Positions 22,338-35,385 of a DNA stretch of 64,000 nt are shown here, one piece after another (position 1 is the first letter of the stretch; each line of letters begins with the position of its first letter). A program made the position numbers and the translations under genes. This stretch comes from Beroe forskalii (lineage: Eukaryota; Ctenophora; Nuda; Beroida; Beroidae), in assembly GCA_011033025.1 (NCBI GenBank), contig WFMF01000161.1, positions 1 through 64,000 of the forward strand, read 5' to 3'. Under the pieces are notes generated by a model. The model did not search any database and was not told the origin of the DNA. It saw only the letters and a list, made by a program, of their open reading frames with translations.

Positions 22338-23025
22338 GTCGAGTAACGGTCGAGTCCTAACAATTACGTCATACGACGGATTCTGTACGGTGTTGACTTT
22401 CGACCAGGACGAGCTCGGTGTACCTTACTCTGCTCAAGCGGCCCAAGTCAACTCTCCACGCCTCCTTCTCAAACCAGACTCCCAAACAAAGAAAAAGAAG
22501 AAGAAAAGCAGTCCCAAAGCTGCTAAGATGGACCTTACTGCGGATAACGGAGAAGTAACGGGTTCAGTACAACCATCTGAAGCCCTCCTCCCTTCTCCTT
22601 CAGAAATTGATAAGACTGTTCCCTCTGAAATAGCAAAATCTGAACCCAAACCTCAGGGTGGATCTGATTCCGCTCTGTTAGCTGATCTTGAGGTACCAAA
22701 AACAGGACAGCTTACACCAAAATCTAGGACGATATTGCCAAGTGATGCAAATGGCCGGGCAGTGGCGACCGAAACTTTTGCCACCCCTGAAAGAGACGGT
22801 GACGTTGCTCCGACACCCGCATTGCCTGGCTCAAGCACATGTCAAGTGTGTCGGAAGCGGGTTTTGTCAATACCACCAAAAGTGAGGATGTCTTGGCTCC
22901 AGAGGCACTGTTCGAATATGAGTGTAGTGGACGTTAATGAATCGAGTTCGGACTACCCCAAGAAACCTGTTCCCACTCAAACCGTCAAACAACCTCGACG
23001 GATTGTGCTAACCAAAATCGAGTGA
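22338..23025 (+). pseudogene. Orphan last exon of CHAF1B (duplicate B)
   Basis: Matches CHAF1B exon 11 from the acceptor (attccag) to the stop, including [10 protein letters not shown] and the terminal RRIVLTKIE, but no upstream WD40 exons exist here. Around 22828-22915 compensating indels replace the [12 protein letters not shown] segment of copy A with an unrelated sequence while restoring frame. It could serve as an alternative 3' exon of CHAF1B by long-range splicing, but it is most simply a dead duplicate. Confidence 0.88.
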
Positions 23026-26000
23026 ATTTAGTATATTGTAGCAATGTTAATGGTTTAAACAATCTCTAATAATCCAACTCAATTTCCTGATTTGTTAAAT
23101 GCAAATCGATGAATCCTTAGATCAAAAGAATAGTAGATCCTGAATTTTATCAGGCCATGAACCGAACATTTTAATTTATTTCCATTATACTCGATGACCC
23201 TTTCAGAAATTGTTTTCGTTGTTTAAGTTTAGCAGAATTGTAATTGGTTTGAATTCATGACAGCGCTATTATACGTTTCTTTGTTTATGGAATTTTCTAA
23301 AATTCTGTTTTCTGAAATTTTATCTTGATAATACTGGTGAACTTCAGAATCGACGGCATCATATGAATTTCTACGTAGTACTCAGTTTTCCAATGTTCTG
23401 TGGTGCAACTCTCAGAAATTAAATGTGCAATTATGACTTATAGTAGAGCACTCACAGTCACAATAATTGAGTAATTGTTTGTCTGTGAGCACTGAAAACT
23501 GAACAAATGGAGTTTTTAGTCCATTCAGGTGTATTTTAGTATTTTTACTTTCAGCGTCCTTGAGAGGGATATTTATGTGGAGTACAATTTTGGTGTTGAA
23601 AATTTTGGTTGTGTGGAAATGTGGCGATTTTCTCGAAAATCCCCAAATCACCCCCTCCATAAATATCCTTAGTAAGGTGTTGCAAAAGTATGAAGGCTCA
23701 CATGTAATATGGCAGGCTGTCTGACGTCTGTTGTGACACGCGCTGTTGTGCCACAAAAAATGTTGCTAAAACCATACTTAGATTAAATGATTTTCTGACG
23801 TATATGTGCTCATCATACAAAAAAACCTCGTCGAAACATCATATTCAAAAGAGTTGTAAAATTGCCCTCTCATAAGGCAAGTTTGGCCCAAAAGCCCAGA
23901 CCCAAACAGTTTTCCATGAAAACCATGCTTCACACCTATCTCGAGTGGTTGGGATGAAAATTCTATAAAATAATAAAAAATAATAAAACGTTTATTACTT
24001 TGGTCTCTCTATTGCCCTTTTTACTTCCCTGAAACCTTTCGGGTTTTGAAGTTTTGTTTTGAGGCTCTAGATCTTTTTAGAAAATGATATCTATAAGACA
24101 TACTTTAAAGACATATTAAAGACATTTTTAGGTCACCTGTTTCTATTATCTATCTCAAGTGGTGGGGACCATTATGCTCCTTACCTTCTAACTGATGAGC
24201 AGTAATATATTGATATATCTTTAAACTTCAGACCTACTGAAATAGTGAATTAGCACTTTAGCAGAGTGTTATTAAAGGTGGTAGATTTATGACAATAAAG
24301 GAAGTAAGGATTGGAATGGATGTAATTCATACTTCATGTTACTTGAATGATGATATTGAATTCAATTTTCTTAATCAACCAAGATTATCAATTTTATCAT
24401 TAAATTAATATATCTGGTAAAAATTTAAATGATATCAACACATTCGAATTTGAAAGTTTGAAACTGTAAAAGTCTGAAAAGTGTAAAACTTGCAGATCGA
24501 TCAAAGTTCGACATAGGCGTTGAGGATTTAGGTGCTTGCGGCGGGTCAATTACTCAATTCTCTCAAGGATTCTTTAGATTTTCAACAACAGAAAAATACA
24601 ATTGCAAAGTTTCAATGAAATGATGGAAAACTCGATTTTGAACGTTTTTCATATAATAAGAAAATTATTTTGATGAATTCCCGTGCCACGCCGCGCGCTG
24701 CTAATTTGCTAGATCGCTTGCCGCGCCGCGCAACAAAAGTGAAACGTTCAAGCTCGATTGCGTGCGGAGTATCAAATTTCTATAGCAACGTCTTCGCGAA
24801 ACCACTGTATTTTCAGTATCGTCTTTCCAAAAACTGTTTGTCATGGCATGTCCCGTCAAGCTCCTTTATTTTATCAGCATAAATTTTCCTGTTTTCACGA
24901 TGCATGTTTTGTTTGGTAAAACATACTAAGTTGAACAATAATTAGTCGAAAAAAGTTTTATCTGATGATTTTTGCCGAATTGTGTTCGAGTTTTGATAGC
25001 ATTCACCGATATCAAGTTTTGTACCTAGCCTAAGTACCTTTTCCTGTGTAAATGAGTTATCATAGAGTTAGTATGTATTCATTATCTAATTGTAGAGCAG
25101 GTATCACTGTCGCCACTGTACTCACCGGTAAATTAGAAGTTCAGAGGTTCAAGCTATCTATAGTCATGACACCTCTTGTCCTATGAGGCTATAGTATGAT
25201 TAGTAATTGTACAATCATATAATGATACCTACAACAAAGTGATTTTCCTGTATTTGAGCATGCAATTCAGCCAATAGCCATACTCGAGTGAAGAAACAAC
25301 AGCAGGGCTTTGTTTAAGATATATTTGCTAATTTCCCTTCTTGTATACATCAAGGGTCATACTTTAATTTACGGGCTACCTAAATATGAGGAGTTTACCA
25401 ACCATGAGTGATATTATTCATTCAAATTGCTGGTGCATTCAATCTTATTATTTGATTTATCTATTTTTCAAACTTTTATGTAGGGCCTAGGTCTGCCATT
25501 ACAGGTCTTACATGCTAGCAATTAGTTTGACCATGTGAAATCTACTCTATTCTATTCTAATTTAGGATAGATTCGCAAATTATTCCATCAGAAATATAAC
25601 CAGATGCTCCTTGTTGTTTATTTAGTTTTGCATTCAATAGATTCATTCTAGAACCCCGGATTGCCAGAGAATGAGCAACCTATCCAAGGATCTCTGACCA
25701 AGACGTTTGCTGTGAGTGTTCCCTGAGCTGAAAAGAATCTGAGCTGAAAGGAATCTGGGGTGACAATTCACCCAACTTACACGTATAGTTCATGTAGTCA
25801 TGCAATGTCTGATACGTTGGTCGTAGGACTTCTGAGGCTCCTCAACCCAGCATTCTAAAACTTTTACAATCTTCTTGTTACTAACTCTCTAGTTGATAAT
25901 TACAGTACCTGTTACCTAACGGCTTTATTGTCCTTATATCGATTTTTAATATAACCATAGAATAAACATTGAATAAACATTAAATAACTTGTTTTTGAAT

Positions 26001-26087
26001 TCACTGAAATGCCATAAATTTCTGTGAATTCGTGATGCTATGAAAATTATGAATCGCCTATTTTCTAAGAGTGTAATTAGTTACTAT
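23026..26087. other. Intergenic, copy B equivalent of 13366-16464
   Basis: Alignable to copy A throughout; includes the MITE at about 23568-23668 and a contracted two-unit VNTR near 25730. Small insertions specific to B near 23950-24000 (aataataaaa) and 24080-24130. No gene. Confidence 0.5.
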
Positions 26088-27630
26088 TTAAAGGTGCATG
26101 ACGCGATTTTCATGAAAAATTTACATATACTTTTTATTGGCTTAATATGTTCCTTATATCATAACATTAACTTGTGGTAAGTATGGGCGTGTAATTTCCA
26201 CGTATTACCGGTCTAATTGGATAAACTAATTTGTGCCGGAATCGAAACTGCAGCACCCGCGCTTCTGTGTGTGTATTGTTTACTTTACGTTTCACTGTTT
26301 GTGTACAGTTATGCGTGTTTCACGGTGTGCTGTTTCATTCCAAACTTTTATTCTGCATAATTTTGAAAATTGTATATGTCTACGCACATTTTTAGTAAGG
26401 GAATAGTCCAACATGCCTGGGAAAAAATTCATAACAAAGGTTTTAGTGTGCCAATCGACTCAAATGGGTCCCTAGAGTCACCAAAAATTTTTGTTCAAAT
26501 TTTTGGTGTCCGGAAAACTCAGGGTGGCCACGCCCTTTTTTGACCGTGGGAATATTTGATTAAAATCGTTAAAAAATTATTATGACGAAAACGAGGCATG
26601 ATTATACTCTAAACCTATGTTTTTTGATACCAGAAATCGATTGCAAGCATCACCTAAGCTCTCAGACCAATATTTCGGCTTTTATCGGCCACGCCCACTT
26701 TTTTCGTTACGCATTTTGCCGAAAATTTCGAAAAAACTAAGCTACTGCAACTAAGGCATGATCATACTCTAATCCTATGTTTTTTGGCACGAGAAATCGT
26801 TTAGAACTAATGTCTAAGACCTTAAACCAGTATTTTGGCCGTTATGGACTACGCCCATTTTTTGTCATCAATATGGTGGCCGAAAATCTGAAGTTATTAT
26901 ATTGATTTAGCTAGGGCATGATTATACTCTAATCCTATGTTTTTTGGCACGAGAAGTCGTTTGAAACCAACGTCTTAGTCCTAAAACTAATATTTTGGCT
27001 GTTATGGACCACACCCACTTTTTGTCAGTAATACAATGGCCGAAAATCTGAAGTTATTATATGGATTTAGCTAGGGCATGATTATACTTGAATCCTAGTT
27101 GTTTTTTCACGAGATGTCGATTAAAGCAATTAACAAAACACTACAACAAATATTTTGGGCATTTTGGACCACGACAACTTTTTGACATCAATATTATGGG
27201 ACTCTAAGGCACAGGACTCTACGGCACAGGACACTACGGCACAGGATTCTTGGGCACACTTTTCAGTTTTTGGGGACGCTGCGGCACACTTTGTTTTTAG
27301 GGTGGACTCTGCGGCACACTCTAAGGCATGGTTGCAGTTAGGGTAATGGAGAAGGGGACATTTTTTCCTCTTACGACAGATAAGAGATCAGGAACATACG
27401 GTAGATACTGCTTGTTAGCTGACCCTATTAGGATTACAGATATGGAATCTACGAGACCTTATTAAGTTATTAGGATTCCGGGACTCATCGTACTTCGTTC
27501 CCATGAGAAGAATATTATTACTTGATTGCACATGAACTAGGTATCTGACGAAACAACCAAATAGTAGAAGAGATACCTCTCTGTAGGATCAAACCATCAA
27601 ATACATTTATTCTCTACCAATGTTCGACAA

Positions 27631-28460
27631 TCCAATGTCTTATCTATAAAGGTGTATGGGTATACTACAAACATAACAAAATACTGTACATCGATTTTCT
27701 AATTCAAGGATTGACATAGGAGGCGGAAGAGACTAAACTGTGAATCATCAGCGGTTACCCTACAGTTGTAAGGTCTCCCTGCCATCTGCGATGTAGGTGT
27801 CCCATCAGCAGGTGACAAAGGGAAACGGAGGGTTTCGGCCCACGTACCCCTCACAGCTTACAACTGCAGGGCTGGGCCACCCAGGACTCCGGATTCCTGA
27901 GCAACACAGTTTAGAGGGAAGGGGGAGGAAAAGGAAAGAGTTCAGTAGAGGCAAAAGATCAATGAGTGTTATTAAATTCGGGTGAAACATCTTAATGTTA
28001 CGCTATTTAAAACCTGAAAGTGGAAGTTAAAATGAATGGGAGGTTACAGGCATCTGCCTGTCCAGCCCCACATTCAGTCCCAGGCTAATCATACAGTAAG
28101 TTGCTCAAGGTCAGCAACAAGCTGCACAACTATCCAGTACAGAATGTGAAGAACCTCGCGTGCCAATACCTAAACAAATTGATCTAAAATTGTACTGTTA
28201 TCTAAAATTGCATATTTCTGAAAGACTAAGCTATTCTTATTAAGGCAACGTTTAATAATGTCTACAAGATTGAGTTACTATATCCTCTTTCAATCAGTTT
28301 TTGGAAAACTTTTTTAAGATTGAAGAGGAAAGTTTCTAATTCAGTACAAATGTTAGCATACCTAAGGATTTGACTATAGAATACATTATGGCCTACTTCT
28401 AGAGGGATATTACTCTGTGGAAATGTTAAGGAAACTACAGAGAAATTAAAGTCATCGGTC
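27631..28460. mobile_element. Insertion inside FLYWCH copy 1
   Basis: Interrupts sequence that is continuous in copy 3 (tgttcgacaa / agaagtcaag near 52500). Part of it (27650-27880) matches 54858-55080, so it is a dispersed repeat. No clear inverted ends. Confidence 0.75.
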
Positions 28461-28512
28461 AGAAGTCAAGATATGGAGAGGGCAGACAGCTGGATCTCAG
28501 AATCTCCTGCCC

Positions 28513-29023
28513 CTTGGATTCCGCTATTCGAAGAGTGGGAAGCCCACCCTGGATGGCAGACAGGCTTGAAGGTGCGTGAAGAAGAACGACTGCTGCAATG
28601 GAAGGCTCTGCACGGACTCCCAGGGGAACCTCGACACCTTCAAGCAACCACACTGCCACGAGCCAGACCTTGCTGACTGTGAGCTGCGTGAGGTCATCTA
28701 CAACATGGCTGACATGGCGGAGAACACTCACATCGCCTCCTACCTAATCCACTGCTCCACCACTGCTCCACCACTGGCTCCATCTCCCAGGACACCCGGG
28801 CTAGACTACCTAGTGAGGAGGCTACCAAGAAGAGAGCTCAACGCATCAGGCGGAAGAAGAACCCTCGCCCTAGAGCCCCCACCTGCCTTGCAGAGCTGGA
28901 GATTGAGGATGATGACTGTACTTCCCTTGATGGTGACCTGATGCTGAACATTGACGGAACCTTTGCCTCCTGTCCTTTCTTCCCTACCCTTGAGATTGTA
29001 TTGAATTCTGAAAGTTGGCTTTG
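28513..29023 (+). pseudogene. Broken FLYWCH-domain ORF, element copy 1
   Basis: Matches the intact ORF of copy 2. The conserved Trp codon is TGA at 28567-28569, and an extra 11 bp in the tccaccactgc repeat near 28760 shifts the frame. Confidence 0.85.
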
Positions 29024-31601
29024 ATATGATGAAGATTACAACTACGATTTTCATGAGCATTCAGCAACCATTAAATTAAATCTACTGTACAATGATCGTT
29101 GCATTATTAATGTGGAAGGGCACCCTCAAAGCCTCAAGAAGGCACCAAGCTAGATGGAAGATGACTATTTCTTAATAATATATTGCTTTTTGACCTGCCA
29201 TAATATTAAAATATCATCAAAACTCTTAGCTGCGACGCATCTTGGCAGCCGTAGTATTTGTGAAGTGGTTTTAAGCCTGAAGATAAAAGTCTTATCAATG
29301 AATTATACATCGACCCCCTTTTTAGTGCTTTTTGATTCATGATTTTAGTTCGGATATTCGATGACAATAGGAGGACGTGGTCCAAAATATTAAATTTGCA
29401 GTAAGAAAATTGCCCGTGTCAAAGACCTATTATGTGAATAGAATCAGCCTTAGTTGATCATGCCGTATAACTATAATAACTTCGGATTTAGACCATAATA
29501 TTGATACCAAAAAGTAGGTGTGGTCCATAACGGCCAAAATATCAATCTGCAGACTTAGACATTGGTTCTAAACGATGTCTCCTGCCAAAAAACATAGGAT
29601 TAGAGTATAATCATGCCCTAGCTAAATCGATATAAGGACTTCGGAATTTCGGCCATTATATTGATGACAAAAAGTGGGCGTGGTCCATAACAGCCAAAAT
29701 ATCTATTTGAGGACTTAGACATTGGTTCTAAACGATTTCTCGTGCCAAAAAACATAGGCTTAGAGTATAATCATGCCCTAGCTAAATCCATATAATAACT
29801 TCAGATTTTCGGCCACCATATTGATGACAAAAAGTGGGAGTGGTCCATAACGGCCAAAATACTGGTTTAAGGTCTTAGACATTGGTTCTAAACGATTTCT
29901 CGTGCCAAAAAACATAGGATTAGAGTATGATCATGCCTTAGTTGCAGTAGCTTAGTTTTTTCGAAATTTTCGGCAAAGCGTGTAACTAAAAAAGTGGGCG
30001 TGGCCGATAAAAGCCGAAATATTGGTCTGAGAGCTTAGGTGATGCTTGCAATCGATTTCTGGTATCAAAAAACATAGGTTTAGAGTATAATCATGCCTCG
30101 TTTTCGTCATAATAATTTTTTAACGATTTTAATCAAATATTCCCACGGTCAAAAAAGGGCGTGGCCACCCTGAAGTTTTCGGACACCAAAAATTTGAACA
30201 AAAATTTTTGGTGACTCTAGGGACCCATTTGAGTCGATTGGCACACTGAAACCTTTGTTATGAATTTTTTCCCAGATGCCACCTCTATTCAGATATGATT
30301 CCCTTACTATTTTCCCAATCCCTTTTTAACTTTTTTTGCCACAACAATCGAATAAAAAAGTTTGAAAAGACACAAAGTTTATGCTTTCATGTTGTTGATT
30401 CATGTCACTCTCCTATATAGCGTCATAGTATATCATTTTGGCTGGTAAGCTATGTTCATAGGACAAAAAGTAGATGAAAAGGGTACGTAATAAGGCTCGG
30501 CTGTCGACTATAATCACATGATTTTGGAAAGCTTATGATTTCCAACTAACATCCTACGTAGTTTTATATTTAATCGCCATGATAATAGAATGACAGTTCT
30601 ATAGTTCTTGTAGAAAAAATCATCCTAACAGGAGTTCGAGAAAATGGTCGGTTGATATGTACTTGATCCGGCCATGTGGCAGGGTGAGTAGGCATTATAA
30701 GAACAATGATAATGCAAAAGGGATGGAGACGGATAAAGAACCTTGAAGCCATCAGAGATCAGTGTTTTCTAGTTCGTATTGTCATGATGTACCAACACTC
30801 TCACGACAAGAATAGGAATAAAATACACAAATACAACGGTTTAAGGTTTTTAAACAGAAGTTTCATGACACGTTCACGAACCAGGGACCGATCCTTTGCC
30901 TTCAAGAGTGCAGATACCTACCATCACCTAAAAACTTAAAAACTTTAAAAAAATCTCCAACCACCTACCTACTGATAAAGTTGATCCTTTCATCATTCAT
31001 TAGACGTTTATAAGTTTATAGTTCGTGACAGATAAAATGTGATAGCAGGTAAAAAAGTTAAGTTATTATAAGTTAATTTATTATAAGAGTATAAGTTCAA
31101 TAATGTTGAACGTTACTTATCGAGTATTGATGGCTGACTTCGGTCATCGAAAGAAACAGTTTCAGAACCACACGGTCACGGAAATTAAACTGGCTAACAC
31201 TGTAACATAGCAAAAACCCCGATTATATTGACTTGAACTTCGATGTTTGATTAAATACCAGATGCATTATTGATCATTATTGATCATTATTGATCATTGA
31301 TCGTGATTGATCATCACTATTACTGACACATTATGTATGCTTTTCAAAATATTGCGCATAAACAGAACGACGTTGCAGACGGACTGCAGATACAATCAAA
31401 TTAGCTTTGCTGTTTCGCTAGCGTACTGTAATTGATATTGATATGCAGCGCAGGGTGCTGCAGTGCTGTAGGAAGCAGAATCTTTGAGGGCTCTAATGAG
31501 GGTGATCTAATTAGGCACGCGTTGCAGGATATACATAGAAGTGGTCCACTAGTGATCTGCTACTATTTTAAGCAAAGTTGTTTTTTTCGCGTCATGCACC
31601 T

Positions 31602-32504
31602 TTAAGACGAATCACACGTATTCGCATCCATACCTGCTTCATATTTGACGCATATAGCAGTAATGTCGCACCAGAAGTTCGGGCAAGCATCAAAGGTGCA
31701 GGATTTCCTGTCTTGCACATCCAGTGTCCCGTCCTGGTTTACCTCAGGGACAGTGTAAGTCGGGTTCCACAACCTTACCACACAAGCTTTCATAACCCAC
31801 GCATCATCCCGACAAGTGAGGGTCGTAGTACCGTGTAAGTAATTAAGGATCACGACTTCTGTTGTGACTGCTGGTGTGCGTCTCCTGCAAACTGCCTTAC
31901 TCTGAAAGGTACGGTTTGTTAATATCGTTGCTGGTGAGTGTTGTTTTGTGTAGGTTGTAGGCTAGGTTTTCAAATTTAGATTTTTTTCTCAGTTTCAGAA
32001 ATTTATTTCTTGAATTTCACTATACATTTTCTTGCTATTATCGCTCTGATTACAACATATTTTCCGTTAAACAAACCTGAGCAACATGAATAGCGTCAGA
32101 CCCTTGGACCCGGCACTCGTTATTAACAATGAGGAGACCGTCAGTTCGGTATTCAGTTGCGGGTAACCCTCGGTCTGTGCCTCGGTACAAGGTGCAGGAG
32201 GCAATGTAATGTGTTGCGGGGGGACATGCTGCCCCTTCTAAGTCATCGTCATCTGTCGAAGGTTTCCAAAGTTTACTGTTTTGTCCGTTAACGTTTACTG
32301 TTTACTTTTAAACGTCAATTAGGAAGTGAAAGCTAAGTGAAGGGATTGAATAAGTAATTCATTTCGTAGCTATGAAGTACTATGAAGGACTTGTAACTTT
32401 TTACCTAAGTACTTACGTCTCACGACGTTGCTATAAACTATGAGGTCCTCAGCTGCCAAGCATCCCATCCCGAAACTCAGCAGCAACAGGAACCATGTAG
32501 ACAT
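31602..32504 (-). CDS. Secreted cysteine-rich protein, copy B
   Basis: Exons 32504-32417, 32252-32077 and 31901-31602, 564 nt and 187 aa, all GT-AG and in phase. Signal peptide MSTWFLLLLSFGMGCLAA; every cysteine of copy A is kept, with only a handful of amino-acid changes (S to G, I to V, I to T). The transposon target duplication supplies the same TAA stop, so the protein end is unchanged, but the original 3' UTR now lies 5.5 kb away on the far side of the element. Expression would need a poly(A) signal from the element. Confidence 0.82.
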
Positions 32505-32811
32505 CCTTTGAACAGTGTCAAAAATACCAGGCAGCAACTAGCTATCAAATAAAACAGCGAAATGAAAATATTCAATGAATTGGTTTGATGATCAGGTTCA
32601 AATTAACGTAGCTCACAGCTGGATAACAAAGTAGAGAAGTATGAACTAGGTACTGAGTTAGTTATCTAAATACTGTACCGTGGGGATAGGAATTTTAGGT
32701 AGTGGGAAATATGGAAATCGGCTCAATTAAATTCGTCTGAATAAATTGTCATGACAAAGGACTAAAAGTTTAAACTTCTACTTCTTGTAAGAAGTGGTAT
32801 GATAATAGTTG

Positions 32812-32965
32812 GAATCGAGCTATTGTTCTACTAGCCCCATCGCTAGATACAAACCCTATAAAACACCACTTTTATAGACCGTATTGACTATGCGGTCTTT
32901 TTTGTGGCGTTTTAGAGGGTTTGCTTTTAGAGCGTCCGGAGAGGCTAATAGAACAATAGCTCAAC
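32812..32965. mobile_element. MITE with 20-bp inverted ends (copy B)
   Basis: Counterpart of 17764-17875. Its loop holds an extra hairpin (agaccgtattgactatgcggtct) absent from copy A. Confidence 0.8.
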
Positions 32966-33778
32966 TATTTCCATGTCATTGTCACCCAAGTTAAGAGGAA
33001 GAAGGTTTTTAAATGTGGAGTAGTAAATGCAGTAAATTAGAGGGCTATGAAACGTTTAACACGAGAAACCCTCCCTTCTTGTCACTAAGACCATTTTATC
33101 TAATAGCTTATAGCATATGTGACCGACTTAAATTGTTGCGTGCTAGACTTTATGGTTTTGAGGATGATTTAAGAGGATCTTCTATCTTTAATTTAATGTG
33201 TTTTATATTAGAATAATATTAGGAAGAAGTACGATTTTATGTGGTGTGTGATTGAAGGCAAGTGTACTTAATTTGCAGTATTCTTTATCTTCATAATTGC
33301 AACCCCTTGATCCCCGTTCTTTAGACTTTATATTGTTACAAAATTAGTCAAGATTTGAGGAGAGCAGATCGAATGAATAATTCAACAATTCATGTTTTCT
33401 GTGATCATCACCATTAGATCGTAGACTCCTGACTCTATGACTTGCAGTAATTCTTCATAAGATGGTAGCTGATAGTAGATACTCACGTTTAATTTGGTTC
33501 AGTATAATAGGAACCAAATGAAACGTGTGTACCTATCTTCTTTATTATGGCTGTGTAAGGAGTTTCAAGACACCTTTAAGCAATGTTAATACTCATAGAG
33601 GCCTTGAGCAGTACCTTTTAGACTGTAGATTCGTGGTAAAGACATGCTTATTTCCAAATATCGAAAACATAACTGAGCTGAGGAGCTTGTTATCCTATGA
33701 GAAGCTAATCCATAGATTTATCTGATTGAGGAAGTAAGGACTTAGTATGTCCTTAGAGCTTGCTTACACTAGTCTCGG

Positions 33779-34441
33779 ATGGACCTGGAAACCCTGAACA
33801 GTGAAAGTGGAGAGGTCCCTGGTGTGGTGATGACAACCGATGAAGTCCTGGCAACACCACGAGATCAGGCGGAAGGAACGGAAACTAACAGACGGTCGCT
33901 TACACCCGGCACGGAAGGACGGCTGCTTACGTCCAGCAGTGACGATCGTATAACCTTCTCATCGGGGAGCGAAGGACTGGTTGGGTCCGGGGATTTCCAC
34001 GAAGTTCAGATAACTGAAATCCTTCAAAACCAGGCTGATGAAATAGAGGTCCTGGCTCAGCTCTTCAAAGACCAGCATTCCGAGCATATGCGTCAGCAGT
34101 CCGACGGACTACCACGTGACTTTACTGACAGACTGCTGATCAGGGCAGCTAATCAGCAACAAGCCAGAGAGTCATTCGAGTCACTCCGCAATCAAGTGAT
34201 TCTGATGCGGGAGCAGGAGTTGAGGGAAGAGGAGGGAGAGAGTGGGGAGGGAGTGAGTGGGAACAGTGGGAGTGGGCACAGTGGGAGTTGGCGGTGTAGT
34301 GACATGGAGTGCTCTGCTACGTTTGCGGAACACGATCACTCCCAACCCTTCCCTGACGGCAAGAGACACATCTTCTTCTGGGACTGCTGTCTCAGTGGAG
34401 ATAAGGACTTACAGAAGTGCGATATGTTTGGTTTCGATTAG
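33779..34441 (+). CDS. Acidic single-exon protein with Cys/His-rich C-terminus, copy B
   Basis: 220 aa, paralogue of 18676-19326. It differs by I to S, an inserted PGVV after residue 13 and G to R in the N-terminal 40 residues, and is identical after that. The observed base changes in the identical part are third-position or otherwise silent (for example ctgcta/ctgctt, gaacag/gagcag, tgcgat/tgtgat). The intact frame and conservation show that this duplicate is retained as a functional gene. Confidence 0.88.
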   Translation: MDLETLNSESGEVPGVVMTTDEVLATPRDQAEGTETNRRSLTPGTEGRLLTSSSDDRITFSSGSEGLVGSGDFHEVQITEILQNQADEIEVLAQLFKDQHSEHMRQQSDGLPRDFTDRLLIRAANQQQARESFESLRNQVILMREQELREEEGESGEGVSGNSGSGHSGSWRCSDMECSATFAEHDHSQPFPDGKRHIFFWDCCLSGDKDLQKCDMFGFD

Positions 34442-35385
34442 GCGGAATGGGGCCTTAAATTTTATTTTTAAAATCATGATTTTTACGATTTGAATACGTA
34501 TTTTGTATCCTACTTAACTTGCTAAGTCTTTTAAAATTTTCAGAAATAGATTAACAAGATGATGATCCTGTTGCCTATGAATTTTGAAAATTACATGCTT
34601 AATGATCAATTTAATTTTTAACGAAATGAAATTCCAGAAACTTTTTTGAATCGTTAAAAATATTATTATGATAAACCTATTTTATGCGTTATGAATCTAT
34701 CTAAGTATCTTTGAAAATTAATAAGAGTTTATTTTGATTTTTTAAACTTTGTGATATATCTACGAGTATGTTACATTTTTAACTTTTTACTCTATGAGTC
34801 ACGCAAAAATGCAACTATTTCAGTGGGGGCTAAAATGTTATTATTGACTGAGGTTTTCAAATACAATTTAACATTTTGAAAGTCGCTTACTGATCCTTTG
34901 ATTAACTCCTATCTACTCCTTCCCGTCTTCATCTCATTACTTACATTATTACTGATATCCCAAGTCCACGTTATACGTTTGGTTATAAAGGAAGGCTCGG
35001 TTTGACTCTCGAAAACTCTTTGACCCTGATCTTATATAACCCCATATCTTGTATTACCCTTAATACTTCATTCTTTTATTCCTCCATGAGTCTCATTATA
35101 ATTGAGTAATTGAGAATCTATTGCAACACCTTGCCCTCTCCTACTTGAATATTTCCCTCCAAGCCTCAACAATATCCCTGTACATACTTACATTGCAGTA
35201 CCTAAGCATATATCCCTACAATTGGAATTTTAAACTTCAAATCGGCTCTTTCTAACCTTTCTGCAATTACTAACCTGACATAACATTGCAGCCGTAGGGA
35301 TGTGATAAGTTAGGATATAGTACCTTACTAACCATAACATTGCAGCCGTAGGGATGTGATAAGTTAGGATATAGTATGCTACAGA
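34442..35385. other. Intergenic, copy B
   Basis: Counterpart of 19327-20312. A two-unit repeat gccgtagggatgtgataagt occurs at 35291-35378. No gene. Confidence 0.5.

Larger units (their letters stand above)
26393..30309. mobile_element. Long-inverted-repeat FLYWCH element, copy 1 (nested)
   Basis: The ends tagtaagggaat and attcccttacta are inverted and flanked by TTT(T) on both sides. Each arm is about 0.8-1 kb and is itself built of roughly 160-bp tandem monomers, each with gcatgattatactctaa and cctatgttttttgg. The core carries a broken FLYWCH ORF and a further 0.8-kb insertion (27631-28460) absent from copies 2 and 3. Confidence 0.92.
26092..31601. mobile_element. 5.5-kb TTAA-inserted element (piggyBac-like ends), non-autonomous
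   Basis: The inverted ends aggtgcatgacgcga and tcgcgtcatgcacct are bounded by TTAA on both sides (26088-26091, 31602-31605). Copy A of the duplication has a single TTAA at 16465-16468, a precise empty site. TTAA duplication is typical of the piggyBac superfamily; the terminal bases are not the usual CCC, so the class is inferred. No transposase is seen. The FLYWCH element 26393-30309 is nested inside; the element's own sequence is the about 1.6 kb either side of it. Confidence 0.9.

Noticed and set aside
28473-28676. ORF MERADSWISESPAPW.. in FLYWCH copies 1 and 3
   Set aside because: It is the out-of-frame reading of the FLYWCH segment; copy 2 shows the correct frame.
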